A stretch of 64,000 nt of DNA from Marthasterias glacialis (taxonomy: Eukaryota; Echinodermata; Asteroidea; Forcipulatida; Asteriidae). Made by a program: the position numbers and the translations under genes. The stretch is from positions 17,355,397 through 17,419,396 of the forward strand of contig OU452219.1 of NCBI GenBank assembly GCA_911728455.2. Reading direction: 5' to 3'. The notes beneath the pieces are model-generated. The model saw only the letters and a program-made list of their open reading frames with translations. It was not told the origin of the DNA and searched no databases. Below are positions 14,389 to 23,730 of the stretch, piece by piece. Each line of letters opens with the position of its first letter. Positions within the stretch are counted from its first letter, which is position 1.

Positions 14389-14503
14389 CGGGCATCACAT
14401 CTGTCCGACAAAACTGAAAATGATCGGAAATCCAAGGGCCAACTGACTGACAAGTCATCGGTCTCAAAGAGCAGTTGTCCGGCGATGAACTCCTGCACCC
14501 CCG
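14389..14503 (-). other. Candidate cryptic exon (unrecognised)
   Basis: The minus-strand frame from about 14540 to 14389 is open and has no Met, so simple ORF scans miss it. It reads GVQEFIAGQLLFETDDLSVS then WPLDFRSFSVLSDRCDAR, with GC-rich third positions in an AT-rich setting, an acceptor-like CTTCAG and the donor CG|GTAAAT. I recognise no family, and the opposite strand is open too, so this may be a conserved non-coding element. Confidence 0.25.
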
Positions 14504-15361
14504 CTGAAGTCTCGATGATGTCCACCCAATAGTATAATAGCCTTTTGAAATACTTAGTCCTCCTTTTATTTTTATTTTTTTTATTTTTTTTACTTATTTA
14601 TTTTTTTACAAAAAGTATTTTTTTTTGTGTTACCCCCTTGGATTTATTGCAAATTGATTCACACTTTGAACTGACGCTTTCGTTCGCCCTTCTTATATTC
14701 ACCGTGCCTATAATAATACCATATCCCCTTCAATTATATTTTTATCGCTTGTTTTTCCTTGAATTTCTTTAAATATTAAAACTTTAATTACACACAGATG
14801 CATTTTTACTTTAAGTGACACCGTGAGAGCCTTTCTATTAAGCTTGAATAATTAAACTTGAGAAGACTTCCCATTTTGATAATTCTATCCACCATCCTGT
14901 ATCGTGACCGGCTGTCCCTGTCAAGCCCTGGTGTGTGCTAGCAGAGTTTGAAGGGGGGCCTTCACCGCATGTCCCTTGACGAAACAACCAACAGGTGTTT
15001 GAATTGCTCACTCCAAAGCAATCAATTAACACCTTTCTGATGACCTCATGGAAGTTAGTCCCCGAAGAAGGCTAGAACGAAGATCGTAAGAAGGGCAATG
15101 CATTTCGTCCTTTTTGTGTTCACCTCTCCTGGAGTCAATGAATTCTCGATCATGACCTCCACGCTCGATACATCTAAATATGGGAGAGAACTTGTTTCTA
15201 TTTTCACTGTTTTCGGCTCCGTTTTACCCTCCAAAGAAATGTTTGTTAGCTTGCAGGCTCGCGTGCTGCTGGTTGTGATCTTGATCGATTTTTTTTTTCA
15301 CTGGCCCATTTTTAACTAACCTGCGTGTTTACACTTGGTTGTTTGCTTGCTGTGTGAAATC

Positions 15362-15515
15362 ATGGAGGAAAGAAACAGAGAGTTCCTCCATGGTGACACT
15401 GTCTTGGTTCTCCTGAAGACGAGCAGACTTTGCCGTTCGAAACGTCGAGACCACAAAACGGCTCTTTTCAGAGCCACCACTCCTCGCCGAAAGAGATTTG
15501 CACATGGTTGTACCA
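15362..15515 (+). ncRNA. Hammerhead-ribozyme-like core followed by histone-type stem-loop (retroelement unit)
   Basis: In order: a 10-bp perfect hairpin (CATGGAGGAA / TTCCTCCATG, 15362-15393); a hammerhead core with CTGAAGA at 15413-15419, a short stem II closed by CGA/TCG, CGAAAC, then GTC (the cleavage triplet). Bases TGGTTCTC just 5' of the core pair with GAGACCA just 3' of GTC (stem I, one bulged T). Stem III would be only the palindrome ACGT, as in small hammerhead variants of Penelope-like retroelements that act as dimers. At 15460-15475 follows a textbook histone mRNA 3' stem-loop (6-bp stem GGCTCT/AGAGCC, loop TTTC) with ACCA after it and a purine-rich CGAAAGAGA about 12 bases on. No histone ORF lies upstream. 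Confidence 0.6.
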
Positions 15516-15783
15516 GCACGTTTCTAGTAACAGTCATGATTTTCCGATAATCCACACCATGCAAAGCTTCAAACATCACTTATTGTCTTGAATACCGGTG
15601 TTTTCTTGTAAACCGTTTGTTGTACTACTGGCCGGCTGGCTGCATGACTCTCAAACTGGCTTGTAGATGATTGGCTGGAAAAACTTGGTAGTTGGCCATA
15701 ACTTAGTGTTGGTTACTTTGGTCATTCTAATGAGCCTGCCTGGCTAACTTATCTGTACATAATAACGGATTTGCTTTTCATGA

Positions 15784-16083
15784 TTGCTTGTTTGCTTGTT
15801 TGCTTGCTTGCTTGCTTGCATGGTTGCTTGTTTGCTTGTTTGCTTGTTTGCTTGTTTGCTTGTTTGCTTGTTTGCTTGTTTGCTTGTTTGCTTGTTTGCT
15901 TGTTTGCTTGTTTGCTTGCTTGCTTGTTTGCTTGCTTGCTTGTTTGCTTGTTTGCTTGTTTGCTTGTTTGCTTGTTTGCTTGTTTACTTGTTTGCTTGTT
16001 TGCTTGTTTGCTTGTTTGCTTGTTTGCTTGTTTGCTTGTTTGCTTGTTTGCTTGTTTGCTTGCTTGCTTGTTTGGTTGTTTGT

Positions 16084-16119
<36 letters not shown>

Positions 16120-16171
16120 TTGCTTGCTCGCCTGCTTGCTTGCTTGCTTGTTTGTTTGTTTGCTTGCTTCT
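15784..16171 (+). repeat. TTGCTTGT octamer tandem array
   Basis: About 390 bp of TTGCTTGT/TTGCTTGC units. Because 8 is not a multiple of 3, all three plus frames read as Cys-Leu-Leu-Ala/Val-Cys-Leu-Phe polymers and the minus strand as Lys-Gln-Ala/Thr-Ser polymers. These long ORFs are artefacts of the repeat. Confidence 0.95.
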
Positions 16172-16461
16172 TCGTTTGTATTGCTATAATAATTGGAGCG
16201 AAACTGAAAGGCTTTTTCCTTTTTGCTATCCTACTCCTCTGCTTGTAGTCTTGCCTGATCACTTGTCTTTTAAAGGGTGTATCCATCACCTCCCGTGGAA
16301 GTTAATCTAGAAAAAATAAACAAGGGTAAAATAGGCCTTCATACAAAAACAAAATAACAAATCCAAGGGTTTGACTTGGCCTTTGGTACATGGAGTAAAC
16401 CGTGGCTTAAAAAAATGAAGACAGCAAGGTCCATTGCAGCTAGTAGAAGACGGTACATGGT

Positions 16462-16497
16462 GATAATGATGATGATGATGATGATGATGACGATGAC
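16462..16497 (+). repeat. GAT microsatellite
   Basis: ATGATG run of about 35 bp; makes poly-Met or poly-His in overlapping frames. Confidence 0.9.
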
Positions 16498-16499
16498 GC

Positions 16500-17999
16500 T
16501 CTCCTCGCCTCACCGGCGAATCTACCGTCATCGCCTGTCCCAATATAATCTCCACCAACTTGTCCCAACAGCACCCCTGTTCATTTCTCGAGGTCAATGC
16601 CTTCAGGATGACTCTCTTTTTCTTCTTCTTCATATTCTTTTTCTTCTTCTCTCTCCCCCTCTCTCTCTCTCTCTATCGCAGCTACGCCATAATTTTGTCT
16701 CCGTTCATTTGTTTTCTGTAAATAATGCATGTATACGTTCGATTATACATGTATGCCTTTGTGCTGATTCCGCAACATCGACAGTAAATTAAACAAACGG
16801 ACATCAGCCTTGGGCACTTCGTTTCAAGTCAAGTCAACCCGATTTTATTTTAGTAGATGATGCGAGCTAAGCATACATGCACATCGGAGAGAGAGTGAGG
16901 GGAAAAAAAACAGATTTTATTTGTCACGTATAAAAGACGGCATCTCCTTATTAAAGGACGGGTTGCAACGCCGGCAGAGACAAATTAAGGGGGACACAAT
17001 AAATGACAGCTTAATAAATTGTACACTTGAAGCAAACATCGGACGAAATCCGTTCGTCAGTTGGATATTTCCACCACGACTTTGCTTTCCCCCGTCTATT
17101 AGAACTAAATACTCTCAATTATTTCGTAGATTATTTGCAGTGCTGCGCCGTAATTTTAACATCGCGGCCGGTAAGGCACTCAGAGTCCCTCATTATTCAA
17201 TAATCTATACATTCAAGAGCGCACGTGCCTTTAATTGTTGAGGAGTTGCCGACACGGGAGGTTTTTCCCAAGCTGGTTTTGTAATCTTGATGAAGGATTG
17301 AGCTGATGTCGTACTTGGGATTTCTCGGTTCCGCTCTCGTGCTCCCACTTAGGGCCCGCACGTGGTCGGTCAGCTGTCCTCATTTGACGGTAGCACCTCC
17401 TTTACCTTGCGCCGCCTGACAACCCGGCATGCTGTTCCTGTTATACATCATTGATGCCAAAACTCGCAAATTTGTAAGATTTATGATTTAGTTTCGGGCT
17501 TAGAAAAACTGACATGCAATAATTGTTAACACAGATTGTCGACGTGCACACTTCTTGGCACAGGAATTGCATTCGGGTTGTGCTTTTACAATGAGACATT
17601 TTCATCAAGTAGAATTTCCGGGGCAATACTCAACTTTAACCTCGAACATTACACTTTACTGGGCGAAGCCAGACATGTGTGTGCTGCAAATTGAACCTGC
17701 TGGAGAGACCGGGTAAAATTGATAAGTGAGTCAAAAATAGCCAAGTTGTGGAATTAAAGTAAACTTCGGTGGAATGTGTTGATACTGTTCCCTGTTTACA
17801 AGTATTTTCGTCACATGTCATGTTCCTTTATTCTTATTTTTTTTTTAAATCATCTTTATTTCAGTTGACGTCAAATCGAAGACATCAGCTTGCACCAAGA
17901 GGTTGTTTTATTTCTTGTTTCAAAGATACAAACTACTGGATGACATATATAGTTTTTGCTCGCCCATGACCGACGTTGCATCACAGCAATCACGTGCGT
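16500..17999. other. No gene recognised
   Basis: Low-complexity TTCTTC and CTCT stretches at 16615-16675. A CG-richer stretch at 17240-17430 with GGGCCCGCACGTGG could be regulatory but carries no recognised ORF. Confidence 0.5.
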
Positions 18000-18222
18000 T
18001 ACGCACCATTATGTCCGACGAAAACATCTTGAACCATTTTGTCCGACCCGTTCTGTCCGACAAACCGTTATGTCCGACCCACTGCGTCCGACAAACCGTT
18101 ATGTCCGACGACTTATTATATCCGACCCATTATCTTCGTCTGACACAATGGGTCGGGACATAAAATAGTTCCATGCTGTCGTCAGACATAACAGTCCGTG
18201 TCGGACATTATTGGCGCGTAAA
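18000..18222. repeat. ATGTCCGAC repeat cluster with inverted ends
   Basis: Several copies of TGTCCGAC spaced 14-20 bases lie on the left half (from 18010), with RC copies (GTCGGACAT) at the right end (about 18211). The centre has a hairpin TATCCGACCCATT / AATGGGTCGG. The whole behaves as an imperfect palindrome. Overlapping short frames here are by-products. Confidence 0.6.
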
Positions 18223-18453
18223 AATAAACATGTCAAACAAAGTGCAAATATTACTGCCTCACAGAAGATCGCTTTTGAAACCGTTGGTTTCGGCACCACA
18301 GGGATATCAATACGGATGTATGAAATTAAATGCGTCACCCTCTAGAATGGTGCTAATGGTTTAGTGTAACTAACCTGTACATGTACTCAGATGTGATTTC
18401 TACAGGATACCAACATGATCTATGTCCTATACTTACGGTATATGTAATCACTG

Positions 18454-18576
18454 GGGTCGATTTCGCAAAGCACTAAGACTCATCTTCAGATGAGTTATCA
18501 GTATTACCATAGTGATTTGTATTGTGACATCACACTTTGCTTAGCAATTAAGAGTGATTCGCAGTTAATATCAATC
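18454..18576. repeat. Fold-back-like repeat, TCGATTTCACGAAGC family, copy 1
   Basis: Begins GTCGATTTCGCAAAGCACTAAGA and contains TACCATAGTGATTTGTAT and TGACATCACACTTTGCTTAG. It shares ends and centre with copies at 23.6 and 56.1 kb and is probably a relative of the GTGGATTTCACAAAGC palindromes. The right end is degraded. Confidence 0.6.
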
Positions 18577-18698
18577 AGGGCTCTTTTTAAAATCGGCCGC
18601 AGAGAGTAGAACGTGTACTCATTGGAACGTTCGCCTGCCGATGGATGCACTACTACACCTAAATAGTGAGGGGGAAAAAATCAAGCGCCAATCCTCAA

Positions 18699-19341
18699 CA
18701 TCAATTTGTAAACCCGCAACTTTTGTTTCTGTAAATCAAAGATTTGAAGGCCGTGGATTTTAGGAATTGTTGAAGAATGGTCCAGTGGGTATTGTGCACC
18801 GAGGTTCTTGACTTTCAACCTAATGCATTTAGGGTACATTAGTCCTGGAATATCGGATTGGCTCACAAGCGTACTCTCTAAATGTAAAAGAGTGAAAATT
18901 TCACTCTCTCACCCGAGCTGTGTCATTTCGGCTCTCCGGGTGAAACTCACTGTGCATCACCCTTTTTGAGTGAAATAGGAGCGAACTTCACTCTGATTCA
19001 AGATGAATATGACCGTCTTTCACTATAAAAAGAGTTGTCCGCCACACGGCTCTTTGCAAGAGTCGGGTTGGTATGGTGGACATAACTAGTGGTTTTTTTT
19101 TTCAGTCTTTTACATTTGGAGAGTATAGGGCCCTATTTTTTCAAGATGGAGTCTGGCCAGTCGATACCTTCAGGGGTGTCTTCATTTAGAGGGTAGGCAT
19201 AAACTCAAAAATTCAACGGCTAACCTGCCAAAAATTGAGAAGAAAAAAAAGAAGTTTAGTTGTCAGAGGCTCGAAGACTTGAAATTGGCGAGTATTTTTT
19301 AAATGTTCTATATTCAACATTTAGCATTGGTTATTATAGGC
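18699..19341. repeat. Dispersed repeat B, copy 1, carrying a nested MITE
   Basis: Aligns with 38143-38541 on both sides of the MITE: left part through TCAAAGATTTGAAGG and GAATGGTCCA, right part through GTCTGGCCAGT, CAACGG-TAACCT, GTTCAGTTGTCAG-like and CATTTAGCATTGGTT. No coding frame is conserved between the copies. Confidence 0.8.
18872..19125. mobile_element. MITE, TACTCTCTAAATGT family, copy 1
   Basis: A 254-bp element with terminal inverted repeats (CTCTCTAAATGTAAAAGAGTG against its complement at the right end, with a few mismatches) and many internal GAGTGAAA words. TA flanks both ends. It is inserted in a dispersed repeat whose empty counterpart is at 38.1-38.5 kb. It has no coding capacity. 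Confidence 0.85.
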
Positions 19342-22300
19342 ATCTTATTTCATGTTCTGCAACCCGTTAGTTTTTTTTTATTTCACAGTAGCAGTATTCC
19401 TTAACGATAGTCTTTTTTATAAAATGATGAAGTTTTTTGTGTATGCATTTAAAGCGGAGTCGATTTAAGATTGTTGAAAAACGGTCAGTTAATGAGAATC
19501 ATGACAGGAGGCTAATACACCCGCGTGTACGTCCAGGCCCGATTCGACAATTCTCCCTGATTGGCTGTAAGTTATCACTTGTTAATGACGTCAGAAATAG
19601 TGTGTTGCCCGTGTTTAGCTGACCGTGACTGACGGGCATTTGAGATCGTGACCGTGTGATCTTGAATGACCAAACACACTCGGACCATACAGAGGCAGAC
19701 CAAACACACACACACTGGCTAAAGGGCGCGTGCATATAATATTCTTGACGGTCGTCTTGTCTATAATCTGAGAACAAAAACAGAAGTACACAAAGCAAGC
19801 ACCAAAAAAAAACCTAAAAAGACAAGAACCGTTATAAATCGTCACACACTTTCTCAAGTCGTGTAGCAGTGAAAAGATCTGTATTCATTGATCATTGGAT
19901 CACATCTGAACTCTGCGGTAATGAATTACTTATTTTTCAGTACACCATTTCATTACCAAGCGTTTTTTGTTAACCTTTCTTCATAGATAATTGACAGCTT
20001 TCCGTAAACTTGGGGTTTGTACAACAGTTTCTATTTGGTTGGAAGATCGTCAAATGCTAAGACATGAGCAATTCAATATGGAGAACAGTCTTATGTATTC
20101 AAAGACTGCCAAATGTACCGGTATGACGACGTGACTGGAACAGAAAAACGAGTGGTCTTTAATACCAAATCTTACTTTTCGTAACCTTGTTACTAATAGA
20201 AACTGATCACCGGCAATGCTGCATGTGAACATTTCACACTCCCTCCATCTACAACGTGGTAGGCGGAGCAATCTCTCAGCAGAGCAATATCTGCAGTTGA
20301 TGTCGAAGCATGATTCCATGTTCACTGTCAGCAAAAGCCTTATCTCAAAACGGTGGTGCGGTAAAAAAAATCTTCCAAACTTTTGGATAACGAACAGCAT
20401 AAAAAATACTATTGTTACGTCAATACACAATGGGTGTACGATCAGTTCAAATCTCAAGATGGTAACTGAAAGGATATGAGTAGATCTCGCTCCCAATCGA
20501 GTGAGATTCTACGGAATTTCTAACCATCGGTTTCTTCGTTTTTACCTGCTGCCACACAACTCACACCATACCAGGGTAAACGGCACATTCCAGCATATCA
20601 AATTCCGTGATCCTTTTTCAAATTTTGGTCCCACAATATTTTATTCTAGAAGGAATCTCACATTTCTGCAATCACATTCCCCAAATTCCAAACTGTTAAC
20701 GATTTCCTGTTGGGGTCTGTATACATTATTGTTGATTGAGCAACCTCGTTCCACGAGTGCAATGCTGATTTATTCGGTCAACATAACCCCTTTAGTTGTC
20801 GGTCAATGTTATGAGGCCAACCTGGACCAGGCCCTGGGGACTCCGACTTCCTGGAAGAGGGTTGAAAAGGTGACTCATTTATTGCAGAATGTGCATTCTT
20901 TGGTGTTGACAACTCAATATTTATGATTAGTTTGTTTTTTTTTTAATTAAAACAAAAAATAAATCAACGTAGCCTTGGCCTAAAGGTGGTGCGTTTGTTG
21001 GGGGTGACCCTTTACAAGATGATTGGCACGTGTACTTTAACCACAAATTTTATGGTCTGCATTTCACATTGTTGGTCTTTTGGTTAATACGCCATCTATG
21101 GATCGTAGGCATGCTACCATTCGCCTCCAAACCCCTCCCCAGACCCCTCCCCAGACCCCTCCCCCTCCCCTCAGCCTCCCCCTCCCAACCCTCCCCACCT
21201 CCACCCCTCTCCCATCGCCAGTAGTCCATAGTCTCCTTTAAAACTGCTCAGTCCTCTCATTATAAGTCCAGTTATTAAAGCTTCTCACGCATAATTATTT
21301 GTTATGCAAATGCTTCTTGCCAATCATAGCGCAGCGGTGTGTGAACATTGGTGTCTGAACGTTCTGTGAGGTTCGAAATCAAACAAGCTCAAGTTCACAC
21401 CTGTGTTTGATTGTTTCTACACGATGTACTCTCATCTGTGAGAAAGAGATGAATGACGAATTTTCTTCAAGTACATGTACATTTTTATGAGCATATAAAA
21501 ACGCAACAGAAGATGGCAACTAAACAAACATATATATATATATATAGCCTATGTATTCATACTAATCTCCCTTTTGTACTACCGACCACTGGGCATCCTT
21601 TCGTCCACACTGCTGTAGTTTGATTGGTCATCAACAATCCCTTTGTCTGTAATTCATTCACTTTGATTGGCTGTCTTTTTTACGCCTATTTAGGATTCCT
21701 TCCCTCAATTTTAATCCCCATTTTTTTCTATAAATGGATCCGTTTTTTTTTTTTTTTGTTTTTTTGTTTTTTTTTTTGTTTTTTTTTTTTTGGGGGGGGG
21801 GGCTGTTGGTTGCACTGTGTGGTTATTAAAAACTAATTGTTGTAATGTGAATTAATTAACTCTTCCAAAAACAGTAGTGATCCCCTTAACTTAATTGTGT
21901 TCATGCTGGTTTTGAACTGCCGCCCAAGGTATCGACAGTCACGTGATCATAATGCCTATACAAATGTTTAATTGTTTTAGTACATTTTATATACTGAGAA
22001 AATGTATGCATTGAAAACTGCATTAACATTTTTTTTTCACACAGAACAAAAAACACTGGTCAAGAAAGACGAGAATTTGTATGATGCTGTGTGTAATATG
22101 ATAATACTAAGTCATTTGTTGTTCTTTTTCCTATGCCCCAACACCAAACCAAGCGCTGGCATGGCCAAGACTAATAGTCAGGTGCGTTGTAATGGAATGA
22201 ACATTAGAACTTTCTGTGTCATTGTGTATATAGGGAGTCTGGCGAATGGTACTTCACTATGAGATAACATAGGTCCATTCCAGTTATCTCTCATATGTAA

Positions 22301-23159
22301 TATGATAGTATAGAGATGAGTGGTGCATACACCCTGAAACACCCCCCCCCCTTCCTCCACCAAGCTCCGCCCCCATATGGACAACAATGAGATTCCACCT
22401 GTCGCGGTCAACTTAAATGAGTGAACAACTGCACGCACACACACACACACGCCCGTCGCATACGGTAGACATTAAGTACAGCCGAAACGCAGCCCACCAT
22501 CGTATCTTTTACTCAATAATAAATGAAGACGTCGTAGGGACGGACACCTCACTAACGTCTTTAACATCCGGGCATGCACCTAAGGTTAACGGTGCCATGT
22601 TACTATACAGCCCAAGCTGATGATTAATAAAGATATCATAAATATTTTGTGGGTGGAATTAGAGGATGTGCTGTGGCGGCCATCGTAGAATCTACAGCAC
22701 CTGTTCTTTCGGTTATGTTTGAAATAATGTCATAGGGATCTTCGTTACACAAAGACCGTAGTTTTGTCTTCCAATGATGATAGTGATTTATATATAGCCA
22801 TACTGTAAGGCGAGTTACTCGAGTGAAGCAGGGTGTAACGGAGCTCTTAAGGTAGCCTTGGTAACAACCTCGTTTCCAAATTGCCAAAATAATGCAAAAA
22901 GTCTCAATCAATGTTACATTAGCGCAGACCAACATGGGGAGTAAGCACCGTGGCGAGACCGAAACCATTTTTTGATGCAGCGTTGCATATTAAAGCGTAA
23001 TGTACCGCCCCACCCGCCCGGTAGAAATTTGCAGATTTGCGAGCAAAGTGACAACCTGCACCTGCGTTTAAGTCTGCGTGCAGTGTGGTACCGTCCACTT
23101 TGTTGCTAGTGACGTCTCCGTGGTTGGCAGTAAAGCGTCCAGCCTAATTATAAAACTAA
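19342..23159. other. No gene recognised
   Basis: Contains the C-rich tract at 21129, poly-T/poly-G at 21740-21802, TATATA at 21530 and CACACA at 22438. Overlapping open frames on both strands at 20050-20926 show no family features. Confidence 0.5.
21129..21214 (+). repeat. C-rich pyrimidine tract (G-quadruplex potential on minus strand)
   Basis: CCCCTCCCCAGA repeats followed by CCCCCTCCCC-type blocks. The minus strand has more than eight runs of three or more G with short loops. Confidence 0.85.
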
Positions 23160-23545
23160 AATGTATAGCCTGTTTTCGAAGCCACGGTTTCGACTTGGGC
23201 TTCGGCTCCGGCTGAGTCGCCGTCCGCCCGTTTGAAGCCCCGTAACTTGAAGAAGCCTGAACCGGAGTGAGGCAGAAATTTCGAAAAGGGCTATCCTGCT
23301 GGTAAGTGATGACGTTTTGGAGCCGGAAGTGCAATGTAAACAAATGTTCATGTACATGTACATGTACATGTATGCGTATACCGTTCGTTTACATTGCGCT
23401 TCCGGCTCCAAAGCGTAATCACAGTACCAACAGGATAAGGCGGACATGTCCGAATTAACAGCTTCGGTATTGGCTTTGGCTGGATCACTGGAAAGGTATA
23501 TGTTCTTTAGCTGCAGCCATAAGCCGAAGTCGCTTGTTTCGTGCA
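23160..23545. repeat. Long imperfect inverted repeat around a CATGTA microsatellite
   Basis: The inner arms match closely: TTTTGGAGCCGGAAGTGCAA then TGTAAAC on the left (23314-23341), and GTTTACATTGCGCTTCCGGC then TCCAAA on the right (23386-23412). The loop contains CATGTACATGTACATGTACA. Outer arms continue more weakly with GAAGCC / GGCTTC words. Confidence 0.7.
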
Positions 23546-23570
23546 CATGCCTAAAGTGTCCATACAGCAG

Positions 23571-23730
23571 TCGATTTCACGAAGCGCTACGATCAATCTC
23601 AAGAATAAGATGAGTAGACGTATGAAAATGAATCTTAGTTGCTAAGGAAAGCATGATGTCATAATACCAATCACTATGCATCTTAAAGTTAGGATGATTC
23701 CTAAGTTACGAAGAGTTTGGTGAAACCATC
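23571..23730. repeat. Fold-back-like repeat, TCGATTTCACGAAGC family, copy 2
   Basis: Starts GTCGATTTCACGAAGCGCTA, ends GTTTGGTGAAACC. The centre has AATCTTAGTTGCTAAGGAAAG and TGATGTCATAATACCAATCAC, a reverse-orientation match to the centre of copies 1 and 3. Confidence 0.6.

Larger units (their letters stand above)
12017..15361. other. No gene recognised
   Basis: AT-rich. Contains the poly-C run at 14180 and the candidate exon at 14389-14503. A minus-strand open segment at 14850-15030 (SNSNTCWLFRQGTCGEGPPS) has no clear splice sites. Confidence 0.5.

Noticed and set aside
15460-15475. A histone gene ending here
   Set aside because: The 3' stem-loop is perfect, but the upstream 500 bp has no histone coding sequence on either strand, and a second copy of the same unit occurs at 59.7 kb, so it belongs to a repeat.
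15771-16310. Long overlapping ORFs in all plus frames and one minus frame (Cys/Leu-rich and Lys/Gln-rich)
   Set aside because: They are translations of the TTGCTTGT octamer array; every frame is open because the repeat lacks stops.
16376-16792. ORF with a poly-Met block
   Set aside because: It arises from a GAT microsatellite followed by CT/TTC low-complexity sequence.
20050-20926. ORFs of 87-148 codons on both strands
   Set aside because: They overlap on opposite strands, have no recognisable domain and no convincing splice sites.
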